A stretch of DNA of 38,394 nt, taken from assembly GCA_937926755.1 (NCBI GenBank), contig CALBBA010000043.1:1-38394 (forward strand), given 5' to 3'. Under the pieces are notes generated by a model, which made no database searches, had not been told where the DNA came from, and saw nothing but the letters and a program-made list of their open reading frames with translations. Made by a program: the position numbers and the translations under genes. Source of the DNA: an uncultured Collinsella sp. (GTDB lineage: Bacteria > Actinomycetota > Coriobacteriia > Coriobacteriales > Coriobacteriaceae). Positions 23,877-32,770 of the stretch are shown one piece after another. Positions within the stretch are counted from its first letter, which is position 1. The number at the start of each line of letters is the position of its first letter.

Positions 23877-26800
23877 ATGGCGAACACCCAGAACTATATT
23901 AACCACCTGCTGCAGAACACCGGCATCACGCCGGCATGCAGCGAAGAAGAGCGCTTGGCTGCCGAGGATATCGCTCAGATCTTCCGCAACCACGGCTTTG
24001 ACCCCGAGGTTCAGGAGTTCAATGCCCCGGCGCCCAGTAGATTGGCATTTGCCGTTACCGGTATTCTTGCGTTTGCCGGCGCCCTGCTGATGGGCATCGG
24101 CGGCGGTATCGGTTTGGTCGGCACCTTGCTGGCCATCATCGGCGCCGTTCTTTACGTGCTCGAGCGCACGGGCCACCCCGTGGTTTCGCGCCTGGGCAAG
24201 ACGGGCGTGAGCCAAAATGTCATCGCCTACCACAAGGCCTCGGGCCCGCTCGCGTCTCCGCGCAACCGCCCGGTGGTCGTTGTCGCACACTACGACTCTC
24301 CCCGTGCTGAGCTGCTCGCCCGCGAGCCCTATGCTTCGTATCGTGCGCTCATCGCCAAGCTGTTGCCCGTTGCCACGGTTGCCCCTGCTGCCGTTGCCAT
24401 CCTGCGTATCCTGCCGCTCCCCGGCGCGCTCAAGGTTCTGCTGTGGATTGTCGCGATCCTCGCTTCCCTCGTTGCGCTCGCCAACGCGGCAAACATCATT
24501 TCTAACCGCTACATTCTTCCCTATACGTCCGGCGCGGTGTGCAACAAGTCTTCTGTCGCCGCTATGCTCGGCGTTATGGACAACGTTGCTCCCTTCCAGG
24601 GCGAGAACGAGTTTCCCGACGATGTTCCGTTCGATACCTATTTTGGGGAGCAGAAACGTCGTGCCGAGGAAATGGCGCGCGCGGCGGCGGAGTATGCCGC
24701 GGCCCAGCAGCAAAACGACTACGGCAACACCATCGAGTACGAAGAGCCTACCTACGCCGAGGACGAGTTCGGTCAGCCGATTGCTCCCGACGCTCAAACC
24801 GAGCCCGAACAGGGCGAGGCTTTTGACGAGCAGATCGAGGGCTTTGAGGGTGCGTCTGCCGACGAGACGCTGATTGGCGCCATCGTGCCCGAGGATCAGA
24901 ATCAGGCTGTCCAGGCCGAAGAGTTCAATGACGAGGTTCCCGCTGCTGAGCCGGCGGAGGAGCCTGCCGCGGCCGAGCCCGAGCCCAAGCTCTATCGCAA
25001 CGCCGCCGGCAACATCCGCTTTGGTTCGGATGCCATCCGTGCGCTCGGAATGCTTCCCGAGTCCTGCGCGCTCGATTACGAGGAGGGCGAGGAGCCGACG
25101 TTTGAGCCCGAGCCTGCCCCCGTCGTGGCTGCGCCTGCGCCCGTTGTCGCTGCGGATGATGAGTCTGCCGCGGTTACCGCTGCCGTTGCCGAGCCCGAGG
25201 CGGTGTCCGCGATCGATTCCGCGGCAGGACTGGACGTTTTGGCTCCCGCCGCGCCGGCGCAAGACGTTGCGGACGAGTCTGACGACGATTACGTTGAACA
25301 GCCGAGGCGCGTGTCTTACGAGAGCGATACTGATTTCTCGGCCGAGATTCCCGCGGCAACGCCCCATGCCGACATTGCATCCGCGTTCTCGTCGATTGGC
25401 GCCAGCGCTTCCAACTTCTTTAAGGGTGCGCTTGCAAAGGGCAAGAAATTTGTCGACGATTTCGAGGAGAAGCGCGCTGCCGCACGCGAGGCTGCCGAGC
25501 AGGAGGCTATCGCTCAGCAGCAGGCAGCCGAGGCGGCACGTGAGCACGCGGCGCAAGAGTTCGAGCAGAACGAGGCTATGCAGTCCGCGCCCGTCGACGC
25601 CGCCGAAGCTACAACGTCTTTCGAGGCTCAGCAGCACGTCGATAGCACCATGTCGTTTGATGCCGCGCAGTTCGATTCCACGATAACGTTTGAAAAGCAG
25701 GGCACCGCGATTGCCGAGCCCCTTCCTGTTTCCGATGGACAGGGCGACGCGGCAGACGATGACGAGCCTATTGATGCTGCCGAAATCCAAGATGCCGCCG
25801 AGGACGAGCCCGTCGAGGCCGACTCTGACGAAGAGCAATACGTGGCAGCCGATCAAGGTGATTCGACCGAGGTCGAGCAGGAGGAAGTGCCTGCGGTTTC
25901 CGAGACTCCCGAGACGGATGAGTCGAGGCCTTATTCCACGCAGATTTTCACCATGCCGACTCCGAGTGGTTCCGGTGCCACGGTTGCCAATGTCGCTCCC
26001 ACCCAGGACGAAACGGTCGATTCCCTTATGGCCCAGATTTCTTCCCAGGCATCGCCGCGTCCGCAGATGAATGTTCCCGATCCGGCGTCGGCACCGTCGC
26101 CTGCACCTTCCTCGTCTCCGCTGGCTTCGGTCCCCGATCCGTCGCTGCCGTCTATGAAGCAGGCAAACGTTGCGTCTCGCACGTCGCTGTTCGACCTTCC
26201 CGATCCCTCTGCCCAGGTCAACGACCCCTTTGCTACCGCTCAGGGTTCCGAACCCACATCGGCACCCGTTGCGCCTCCTATGCCCGTTGCGTCGGGCGCT
26301 CAGCCGATCGAGACCATTTCGGCTCCCGCCCCGGCGGCGCCCAAGTCTCGCAAGCGCGGCCTGGGCGGCCTGTTCGGTCGTAAAAAGAAAAACGAACAGG
26401 ACAGCATGAGTGATTGGCTGGGCGTCGAAGACGATTACGATGCGAAGAAGTCCGGTCGCGGCATCGGTTCGTGGGATAATTTCGAGGACGATAACGATGG
26501 CTGGAAGGGCGGCGCTACGTCTTCCGATGGCGCTTCTTCCGAAGATATGCTCTCGGCTGTCGCCTCTATGGGCGATGATGAGCTGCTCGGTCACGATATC
26601 TGGTTTGTGGCAACGGGCGCCTCGGATTGTGATGGCGCCGGTATGAAGGCCTTCTTGGCTTCGCATCGCGATAAGCTCCGCGGCGTCTTCTTCATCAATC
26701 TTGAATCCGTCGGCGCCGGTAGGCTTTCGGTGGTGACGGTTGAGGGCGAGCAGCAGCTGCTCAAGGGCGATCGCCGCATCATGAACCTGGTCAGCAAGGT

Positions 26801-27023
26801 GTGCAAGTCGTTCCATGTCGATTGTGGCGCGCTCGAGATGCCCTATGCCAAGACCGATGCCTACGCCGCGCTCGAGGCGAGCCGCCGAGCCCTCACCATC
26901 GCTGGCGTGGACGGCACGCGTCTGGCTTGCGCTCGTACCGAGGACGACCTGCCCCACAACGTTAACCCGACGAACATTGCCACGGTATCCGAGGTCGTGA
27001 CCGAGGTTATCCGCCGTTCATAG
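23877..27023 (+). CDS. M28-peptidase-like membrane protein with a very long disordered insertion
   Basis: This 1048-aa protein starts at ATG 23877, with GGAG five bases upstream; an earlier in-frame start lacks support. Residues 1-50 and 110-235 resemble the first half of an M28 aminopeptidase, including VVVVAHYDS (His138, Asp140). Membrane segments lie at about 55-95 and 160-210. The motif GAVCNKSSVAAML (219-231) is where M28 enzymes have a DNxSG metal site, but the Asp is replaced by Cys222. A 650-residue acidic, Ala/Glu/Pro-rich insertion follows. It contains a helical segment with FFKGALAKGKKFVDDFEEK and a basic patch RKRGLGGLFGRKKK. The second half resumes at about 900: IWFVATGASDCDGAGMKAF (the usual Glu-Glu is Ser-Asp), INLESVG, and LPHN with His1027. 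Activity may be lost or altered. A small membrane protein gene follows. Confidence 0.75.
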   Translation: MANTQNYINHLLQNTGITPACSEEERLAAEDIAQIFRNHGFDPEVQEFNAPAPSRLAFAVTGILAFAGALLMGIGGGIGLVGTLLAIIGAVLYVLERTGHPVVSRLGKTGVSQNVIAYHKASGPLASPRNRPVVVVAHYDSPRAELLAREPYASYRALIAKLLPVATVAPAAVAILRILPLPGALKVLLWIVAILASLVALANAANIISNRYILPYTSGAVCNKSSVAAMLGVMDNVAPFQGENEFPDDVPFDTYFGEQKRRAEEMARAAAEYAAAQQQNDYGNTIEYEEPTYAEDEFGQPIAPDAQTEPEQGEAFDEQIEGFEGASADETLIGAIVPEDQNQAVQAEEFNDEVPAAEPAEEPAAAEPEPKLYRNAAGNIRFGSDAIRALGMLPESCALDYEEGEEPTFEPEPAPVVAAPAPVVAADDESAAVTAAVAEPEAVSAIDSAAGLDVLAPAAPAQDVADESDDDYVEQPRRVSYESDTDFSAEIPAATPHADIASAFSSIGASASNFFKGALAKGKKFVDDFEEKRAAAREAAEQEAIAQQQAAEAAREHAAQEFEQNEAMQSAPVDAAEATTSFEAQQHVDSTMSFDAAQFDSTITFEKQGTAIAEPLPVSDGQGDAADDDEPIDAAEIQDAAEDEPVEADSDEEQYVAADQGDSTEVEQEEVPAVSETPETDESRPYSTQIFTMPTPSGSGATVANVAPTQDETVDSLMAQISSQASPRPQMNVPDPASAPSPAPSSSPLASVPDPSLPSMKQANVASRTSLFDLPDPSAQVNDPFATAQGSEPTSAPVAPPMPVASGAQPIETISAPAPAAPKSRKRGLGGLFGRKKKNEQDSMSDWLGVEDDYDAKKSGRGIGSWDNFEDDNDGWKGGATSSDGASSEDMLSAVASMGDDELLGHDIWFVATGASDCDGAGMKAFLASHRDKLRGVFFINLESVGAGRLSVVTVEGEQQLLKGDRRIMNLVSKVCKSFHVDCGALEMPYAKTDAYAALEASRRALTIAGVDGTRLACARTEDDLPHNVNPTNIATVSEVVTEVIRRS

Positions 27024-27044
27024 ACGGAGCTCTAAGGAGTCAAC

Positions 27045-27263
27045 GTGTTTTCGTATATTAAGCGCCATTGGCCTGTCTACGTGATTTTGACCTTGATTGC
27101 CATTGCGTTAGGATTTGGGGCTGCCTACATCGTGGGTGCGAAGGGCTCGACCCCCGCCTCCGCAATCAGCGAAGAGGTGGAGCAAGAACAGAGCACGGGT
27201 GCCGATGGGATTCCTGAGTCCGAGCAAGCAATCGTTGATGGTGGATCTTCGTCTGCAGAGTAG
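27045..27263 (+). CDS. Small single-pass membrane protein
   Basis: This 72-aa product is not recognised. The start is GTG with AAGGAG five bases upstream, 21 bases after the preceding stop, so it is probably cotranscribed with the M28-like gene. Residues 1-8 are basic, 10-31 form one membrane helix (VYVILTLIAIALGFGAAYIV), and the rest is a short acidic, Ser/Glu-rich tail. It may be a partner of the large membrane protein. No catalytic motif is visible. Confidence 0.75.
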   Translation: MFSYIKRHWPVYVILTLIAIALGFGAAYIVGAKGSTPASAISEEVEQEQSTGADGIPESEQAIVDGGSSSAE

Positions 27264-27284
27264 ATACGGCGATTTAAATGATTG

Positions 27285-27322
27285 AAAGCGGGCGAGCCGG
27301 GGGACTGGCTCGCCCGCTTTTT
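27285..27322 (+). terminator. Terminator between convergent genes
   Basis: A 14-bp stem AAAGCGGGCGAGCC/GGCTCGCCCGCTTT (27285-27298 with 27307-27320) ends in five T on the plus strand. It serves the M28-like unit. It may also stop the convergent adhesin transcript, though the minus-strand T-run is missing. Confidence 0.9.
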
Positions 27323-27329
27323 CATCGCG

Positions 27330-30300
27330 CTAGCGCTTCTTTGGGATTGACCTAAGGCGAGCGAACCATAGGGCTGCGGCACCCGAGGTCAGGAGCGCGG
27401 TGATGCAAGCGGCGATGGGAGCTGATCCTGTTGCCGGTAGGTCCTGCGGTAGGGTACAGCGTTGAATGACACGGTCCTCGTCATGTGACTCAAGTTTATC
27501 GCCGCCGCCGTTGCGGCAAAGATCGACGCGTGCGCTGTTGGCGAGTGCGGTTTGGGGTGTATAAGCCGACGTTGCCTGCATGTGCACGACTGCGCCCCGA
27601 GCATCTGTGCCAAGGATTGCTTTGGCATCGTCAAGGTCGTCGTGCTCATCTTTGAGATCATCACGGGTCCAAGAATCCGCATCGCTTCGAGTCGTAAAGT
27701 CGGCGGCTACCGCACCGTATTCAATGCGAATGCCCGTTACGACGGTATTGGACGCAAGGTCGAGTTCTTTCGCCTCGAGTGTGGTGGATTCCGTGGTCGA
27801 GACATCCGCCTTCCAGAGGTGCCAGCCGTCGTAATCGACGAGGCGGCAATCCTCACCCAGACTTTCCCTTACTTCGTCGGACTCAAGCCAAGGATTTTCG
27901 TGCCCATCGTCAAGTGTCGCGTTTGCCGGCTCATCGACGTCTGTCGAGTCCAACGGCGTCGTGCGATACCACACGTTGCACAGACCATTGAGGTCGCCGA
28001 TGGCGACGGGGGTTTCGATTGAGACGAATCTCGCCGTATCGTTCTCGGCACACTCAAGATCATCGGTAATTGTGAACTCATCAACCCAGGTAGTTGAATC
28101 GTTTCGAGCGTCGATGGTATAGGAGAAAAGCCCATCCGTATTGGTTTGCATCGCGGCGCGGTTTTTTCCATCGCCGTTAGCCAACAGACCCTTCCCGATA
28201 GGTTGGACAAGCTCCTGACGCTTGTCGACCTGTCCTTTGATCTCGATGGGCGTATCCTTCATCGTGACGGATTGGACTTCTCCCGTATCCTTTATTTCAA
28301 ACGTTATCTCCTCGGCAAGGTCATAGGTCCGCGGAGACATCATTTCGCGCAACGAGTAGGTGCCGGGTGCAAGATGTTCGACGCGGTGCGGCTTGTCGGA
28401 TGAGGTCCAGGAGTCTATTTCGGTTTTATCGGGACCATATAAGGTGAGCTGTGCGCCTTCCACTTCCTGCTCACCGCTTGCATCGACCTTGGAGATATCA
28501 ACCTTGGTGTAATCGTCGGATACGTTAAGCCGTGCTTCTACAACGGGTGTTTTCTGGTCGGCGTAAGTAAGGTCGACAATATGGGTTGTCTGATCGAGCA
28601 AGAAGCCTGCCGGCGCTTGAGTCTCGACAACCTCGTAGCATGCGGTGCCAGATCCCAGTGGGAGGTTGTCCGCGCGTGCTTCTCCAGTTTCATCCGTCGT
28701 GACGGTCGCGACGGTCTCACCGTCGAGCGCGGCAATGCTACCGTCGGGGCGCACGATATCACCCGAGGCACGGATCTCAAAGACGGCGCCCGCGAGGCTG
28801 CTGCCGTCTATGGCATCGGTTTTAACGATCCTGATGTTTCCGGTCGCGGCGTGGTCATAATACGAGGCGATTGCAACGGGCGTTAGGTTTATATCGGCGG
28901 GTATGTTTACCTCGATCTTTCCGCCGTCAAGATAGGGCTCTTTGGCCGAGGTTTCGCGTACATAATAGGTGCCCGGCACGAGCGATTCGGGCAGTGTGAC
29001 GGTGCCGGTCGCGTCAGTCGTAAAGGTGTCCATTACGTTATGTGCTGGATACCAGCAAGTTTGTGAGACAGGTTCGTGATTGCTGTCGAGGAGTTGGAAG
29101 GTGAATCCGGCTAGGGGAACAGAAGCGCCTGTTTGGGCATCGCGTTTTACAATCTGGAGATGCGTCGACAGAGCGTGGTTGTCCACGATATATTGAAGCT
29201 CGGCGCCGTCGGAAATCTGATTGGCCTCGACGGTCCATTCCCCCGCACGTTTAAAACCCTCGGGGACGGTTTCCGGAACCTCACGAACCGTGTAGCCGGC
29301 GCGGTCGTATGGGACGGCTCCGTGGACACCGGCTGGTCGCTTGCCTGTGCCGAACCATGCTTCGGGCTGGTCTTTGGTGGAGGCAAAGCCATAGATGTTT
29401 GTGGTCAGTGTGCCAACAACCTGATGAGAGCTGTTGCTGACAACCTCAAAGACAACACCTCCCGCCGGCTGCTCTAGGCCGGATTGGTCGCTACTGCCGT
29501 AATCCTTGAATTTGGAAATCTCAAGGTCAAACGCAATGGGGATATCGGAAACGCGAGATTCGATCTCGACCACGCCTGAATCGCCGAGCTGGTCGGCTCC
29601 AACGGTATAGGTCCAGCTGTCGTTGGATGGCAGGTAGCCCTCGGGGGCTTTTGATTCGTAGATGGTAAAGGTTCCTAAGGGGACATCGGCGAGAGTGGCC
29701 CGACCGCTTTCGTCGGTCGTGAGGATTTGCGCCCATCCAGGGGTTGATTGCGATACGCACGTGAACTCTGCTCCTGCGAGTGAAGATCCCACCTGGGGGC
29801 CGGCATTCGTCGCGGCATCGAGTTTTACGATACGCAGGTTGATGGTGCCGGGCTGTTCATCAATGGCGACCCGCCCGCCGTCATTCCCCGTGGTAAAGGC
29901 GATGCGATCACGACGGGGGACATAGCCGGCCGGCGCCTTCGTTTCAATCAGGTAGTACGCCGTGTTGGGTAGGAGTGTTGCCTGTGCTCGACCGTTGCCG
30001 TCCATCTGGATGGTACCAACACGCGCGCCGCTGGCGCTCTCAAAAATATCGAATGTTGCCCCGGTAAACTGATAGGTATTGTTTTCGCTGGTAATAACGG
30101 TGTTAGCAGACTGCTTTTGGAAGGAAACAGAGACCGCCGGCAGTACATAGAGCATGTCTTGACGTTTGCTGCCGCCCGATACGGCCCCTAGATAGCGTCG
30201 CGCGCGGTGCGGAGCGGCTTTGATGCTTCCTGATTTTGCGCTGTCGTGGAGCCACCGCGCAGCCGCCACGACTTCATCGTCGGCGGTAAAGTGCCCGCTC

Positions 30301-30761
30301 TTGGTTTTGCCCTGAGCGGTCGTGTAGGAGTAGGTGCCGTCGACATGGGTAGTGCCGTTGAGCATCCATACGGCAAGCTGGGTGGCGGCGCGGGCGCGAT
30401 CGGGTGAAAGATGGTAACCGCCAAACGACGTGGTGGTTGGATATCCTTGACAAACGATTGCCGCGAACTCGTCGTCGAGCCACACCCAGCCTTGATCAAA
30501 GTTGAGCCATGGGCCGCCCGGTTTGGTGGGGCCGGGGCGCTCCTGGTTCATGCAGTAGGCAATCGAGGTGTCTTGAGCTTCATACTTGCCGATGAAGAAG
30601 GGTCCACAATCATCGCTAATAGTGCGGAAGCCGAGCTGGTCGTAGCCATCGACGGCAAATGCGGCTCCCGGTGCCAGGCAGCCGAAAAGCAGGAAGAGGA
30701 GCAGGAGCAGCGGACCTGTTGCGATTGCGCTGTGGACAGAGTGCGTGGGTGCGTTGGACAT
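27330..30761 (-). CDS. Thioester-domain/CnaB-repeat cell-wall adhesin with LPATG
   Basis: This 1143-aa surface protein has a signal peptide (1-36, hydrophobic LLLLLFLLF core, cleavage after AAFA). Residues about 40-210 match a thioester domain, with Cys70 in a YC motif and Gln128 in TQLAVW; in known members this pair forms a Cys-Gln thioester that bonds covalently to host surfaces. About six SpaA/CnaB-type modules follow (near 215-300, 305-400, 405-530, 545-650, 660-760 and 785-865). They show repeated lysine starts such as RIVKLDA or RIVKTDA and ends such as ETKAPAGY, which suggest internal isopeptide bonds. A larger C-terminal module precedes LPATG (1108-1112), a hydrophobic helix and KKR. 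It is a sortase substrate anchored to the wall or a pilus tip. AAGGAG lies before ATG. No sortase gene is in the window. Confidence 0.92.
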   Translation of the reverse strand: MSNAPTHSVHSAIATGPLLLLLFLLFGCLAPGAAFAVDGYDQLGFRTISDDCGPFFIGKYEAQDTSIAYCMNQERPGPTKPGGPWLNFDQGWVWLDDEFAAIVCQGYPTTTSFGGYHLSPDRARAATQLAVWMLNGTTHVDGTYSYTTAQGKTKSGHFTADDEVVAAARWLHDSAKSGSIKAAPHRARRYLGAVSGGSKRQDMLYVLPAVSVSFQKQSANTVITSENNTYQFTGATFDIFESASGARVGTIQMDGNGRAQATLLPNTAYYLIETKAPAGYVPRRDRIAFTTGNDGGRVAIDEQPGTINLRIVKLDAATNAGPQVGSSLAGAEFTCVSQSTPGWAQILTTDESGRATLADVPLGTFTIYESKAPEGYLPSNDSWTYTVGADQLGDSGVVEIESRVSDIPIAFDLEISKFKDYGSSDQSGLEQPAGGVVFEVVSNSSHQVVGTLTTNIYGFASTKDQPEAWFGTGKRPAGVHGAVPYDRAGYTVREVPETVPEGFKRAGEWTVEANQISDGAELQYIVDNHALSTHLQIVKRDAQTGASVPLAGFTFQLLDSNHEPVSQTCWYPAHNVMDTFTTDATGTVTLPESLVPGTYYVRETSAKEPYLDGGKIEVNIPADINLTPVAIASYYDHAATGNIRIVKTDAIDGSSLAGAVFEIRASGDIVRPDGSIAALDGETVATVTTDETGEARADNLPLGSGTACYEVVETQAPAGFLLDQTTHIVDLTYADQKTPVVEARLNVSDDYTKVDISKVDASGEQEVEGAQLTLYGPDKTEIDSWTSSDKPHRVEHLAPGTYSLREMMSPRTYDLAEEITFEIKDTGEVQSVTMKDTPIEIKGQVDKRQELVQPIGKGLLANGDGKNRAAMQTNTDGLFSYTIDARNDSTTWVDEFTITDDLECAENDTARFVSIETPVAIGDLNGLCNVWYRTTPLDSTDVDEPANATLDDGHENPWLESDEVRESLGEDCRLVDYDGWHLWKADVSTTESTTLEAKELDLASNTVVTGIRIEYGAVAADFTTRSDADSWTRDDLKDEHDDLDDAKAILGTDARGAVVHMQATSAYTPQTALANSARVDLCRNGGGDKLESHDEDRVIQRCTLPQDLPATGSAPIAACITALLTSGAAALWFARLRSIPKKR

Positions 30762-30880
30762 GGCTGCTCCTTATCCCTCGTGCGTCGCACGGGGAGGCTG
30801 CGACGCGTAGGATGAGGCTACCCCCGAGGTTCATGCGGGTAAGTACCGGAGCCTGACCAAAAGCTTGCCCAATTCCTGAC
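30762..30880 (-). other. Structured leader candidate of the adhesin gene
   Basis: On the minus strand an 8-bp perfect stem GCGTCGCA/TGCGACGC (30782-30789 with 30799-30806, 9-base loop) ends about ten bases before the AAGGAG (30767-30772). Its loop contains CCTCCCC, which could pair with that AAGGAG. Upstream, TACCC and GGGTA (30837-30841 with 30819-30823) can form a second, weaker stem. I could match no known riboswitch class. The remaining bases up to the tRNA promoter hold no gene that I can support. Confidence 0.4.
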
Positions 30881-31015
30881 AAATTGAGCTCAAATACAAC
30901 AATCAAGCAAAAGCGCAGGTAGAAGATAAGGGGAACAGGAAGCCAAAGGTCCTCGTCTCCACAATTGACGCGATTTTCAAACGAATCTCCACAGCTAAAA
31001 CAAGCATCGCCACCC

Positions 31016-31045
31016 TTGTATCGAACAAGACAACCGCGTTATACT
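31016..31045 (+). promoter_or_regulatory. Promoter of tRNA-Gly
   Basis: TTGTAT (31016-31021) and TATACT (31040-31045) are spaced 18 bases apart and end 13 bases before the mature tRNA. The position and the strong -10 support it. Confidence 0.7.
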
Positions 31046-31058
31046 ATCCCCCACATAT

Positions 31059-31133
31059 GCGGGCATCGCCAAGTGGTAAGGCATCAGCTTCCCAAGCTGA
31101 CACTCGCGGGTTCGAGTCCCGTTGCCCGCTCCA
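31059..31133 (+). tRNA. tRNA-Gly (anticodon CCC)
   Basis: The acceptor stem GCGGGCA/TGCCCGC is perfect, with discriminator T at 31130 and an encoded CCA at 31131-31133. The D-arm contains the AGTGGTAA loop. The anticodon stem TCAGC/GCTGA encloses the loop TTCCCAA, giving anticodon CCC, which reads GGG codons. The T-arm is CGGGTTCGAGTCCCG. It has its own promoter and terminator. Confidence 0.97.
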
Positions 31134-31143
31134 TTCGAATTTC

Positions 31144-31176
31144 AGGCACGGTAACGTTTCGTTACTGTGCCTTTTT
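31144..31176 (+). terminator. Terminator of tRNA-Gly
   Basis: A 13-bp stem with one G-T pair (31144-31156 with 31160-31172, loop TTT) is followed by a run of T, 11 bases after the tRNA. Confidence 0.9.
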
Positions 31177-31187
31177 CAATAAAGTGC

Positions 31188-31302
31188 CGGGACTCGAACC
31201 CGACAGGGTGCGAGCGTTAAATAAACGCGAAGCGTTTATAGCGAGCAGGCGAAGGCGCCGGCAGGCGCCTGAAGCCGGTGCGGATTTGCGAAGCAAATAC
31301 GC
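31188..31302. repeat. Hairpin cluster with inverted tRNA T-arm
   Basis: CGGGACTCGAACCC (31188-31201) is an exact inverted copy of 14 bases of the tRNA-Gly T-arm (31108-31121). Then follow ATAAACGC-GAA-GCGTTTAT (31221-31239), GGCGCC-GGCA-GGCGCC (31254-31269) and ATTTGC-GAA-GCAAAT (31284-31298), the last extended by GCG/CGC across one mismatch. Two of the hairpins contain GCGAAGC, known as an exceptionally stable DNA mini-hairpin. There is no convincing gene here. It resembles an intergenic palindromic repeat or a remnant of a tRNA-associated element. Confidence 0.6.
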
Positions 31303-31426
31303 GGATGTCCCCATGGCTGCTCTTGCGGCAAAATGTTAGGTTAATGCCTACTGCCCATACTTGCACCCGCGCACGGTACAATGGTTGGGTTACGACCAAC
31401 GTGCCAATAACCAAAAAGGAGCCGCT

Positions 31427-32770
31427 ATGATCGATCGCTATACCCGCCCGGAGATGGGACACATCTTCTCCCTCGAGAACAAGTACGCCATTTGGCAGGA
31501 GATCGAGGTCCTGGCCTGCGAGGCCCAGGCGGAGCTCGGCAAGATCGGTATTTCCAAAGAAGAGGCCCAGTGGATTCGCGACCACGCCAACTTTGAGAAG
31601 GAGAAGGTTGACGAGATCGAGGAGGTCACGCGCCACGATGTCATCGCCTTCCTGACCAACATGAAGGAGTACATCGACGCCGACGTCCCCGAGGGCGAGC
31701 CCAAGCCCAGCCGCTGGGTTCACTACGGTATGACCAGCTCTGACCTGGGTGATACGGCTCTGTGCTACCAGCTCACTCAGGCTTGCGACCTTATCATCGA
31801 GGACGTCAAGAAGCTCGGCGAGATCTGCAAGCGCCGTGCCTTCGAGGAGCGCAACACGCTCTGCGCCGGCCGTACTCACGGTATTCACGCCGAGCCGATG
31901 ACCTTCGGCATGAAGTTTGGCTCTTGGGCTTGGGAGCTCAAGCGCGATTTGGACCGTCTTGAGGATGCCCGCAAGAACGTCGCCTTCGGTGCCATCTCGG
32001 GCGCTGTCGGCACGTACAGCTCCATCGAGCCGTTCGTGGAGGAGTATGTCTGCGAGCACCTTGGTCTGGTTCACGATCCGCTGTCTACGCAGGTCATCAG
32101 CCGTGACCACCACGCCTACCTTGCCGGCGTGCTCGCTACCACGGCAGCTACCTGCGAGCGCATTGCGACCGAGGTTCGCAACCTGCAGAAGACCGATACG
32201 CTCGAGGCCGAGGAGCCGTTCCGCAAGGGTCAAAAGGGCAGCTCCGCCATGCCGCACAAGCGCAACCCGATCACCATGGAGAAGGTCTGTGGCCTGTCGC
32301 GCATCGTGAAGTCCAACGCCCAGGTTGCCTTCGACAATGTCGCCCTATGGCACGAGCGCGACATTTCGCACTCCTCTGCCGAGCGCGTCGCCCAGGCCGA
32401 TAGCTTCATCGCCCTTGACCACATGTTCCAGTGCCTCATCCGCGTCATCGACGGCCTGCAGCTGTACCCTGCCCGCATGATGGCCAATCTCAACAAGACC
32501 CGCGGCCTCATCTTCTCCTCCAAGGTGCTGCTGGCTCTCGTCGATACAGGCATCACCCGCGAGGATGCCTATGCCATCGTGCAGGAAAACGCCATGGCCA
32601 CGTGGCACGAGGTGCAGGATTGCGTCTCCGGTCCTACCTTTAAGGAGCGCCTCGAGGCCGATCCGCGCTGCACCGTCAGCCAGGAGAAGCTCGACGAGAT
32701 CTTTGACCCGTGGGACTTCCTCACCCGCATCGACACGGTCTTCGATCGCCTGGAGCAGCTCGAGTTCTAA
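31427..32770 (+). CDS. purB: Adenylosuccinate lyase
   Basis: This enzyme of the fumarase/aspartase superfamily cleaves SAICAR and adenylosuccinate in purine synthesis. The family signature GSSAMPHKRN is at 271-280, in the mobile loop with the catalytic serine. GRTHGIHAEP (148-157) carries the catalytic histidine region, and HYGMTSSDLGDT is at 99-110. ATG at 31427 has AAAGGAG five bases upstream, giving 447 aa; the longer frame is not supported. It is a monocistronic unit followed by two hairpins. Codon use is that of a well-expressed gene. Confidence 0.97.
   Translation: MIDRYTRPEMGHIFSLENKYAIWQEIEVLACEAQAELGKIGISKEEAQWIRDHANFEKEKVDEIEEVTRHDVIAFLTNMKEYIDADVPEGEPKPSRWVHYGMTSSDLGDTALCYQLTQACDLIIEDVKKLGEICKRRAFEERNTLCAGRTHGIHAEPMTFGMKFGSWAWELKRDLDRLEDARKNVAFGAISGAVGTYSSIEPFVEEYVCEHLGLVHDPLSTQVISRDHHAYLAGVLATTAATCERIATEVRNLQKTDTLEAEEPFRKGQKGSSAMPHKRNPITMEKVCGLSRIVKSNAQVAFDNVALWHERDISHSSAERVAQADSFIALDHMFQCLIRVIDGLQLYPARMMANLNKTRGLIFSSKVLLALVDTGITREDAYAIVQENAMATWHEVQDCVSGPTFKERLEADPRCTVSQEKLDEIFDPWDFLTRIDTVFDRLEQLEF

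Noticed and set aside
23826..26957. A 1043-codon minus-strand frame opposite the M28-like gene
   Set aside because: Its composition is Arg/Gly/Leu rich as expected of an antisense shadow. The plus-strand frame has membrane segments and M28-like motifs.
30762..30900. A c-di-GMP or cobalamin riboswitch before the adhesin gene
   Set aside because: The conserved core sequences of these classes could not be found; only generic stems are present.
31188..31260. A second tRNA gene on the minus strand
   Set aside because: Only the T-arm-like 14 bases are present; no acceptor or anticodon stem can be formed around them.
31361..31382. TTGCAC and TACAAT as a purB promoter
   Set aside because: The spacing is only ten bases, far below the 16-18 needed. 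The TACAAT alone may still be a -10, but no -35 was found.
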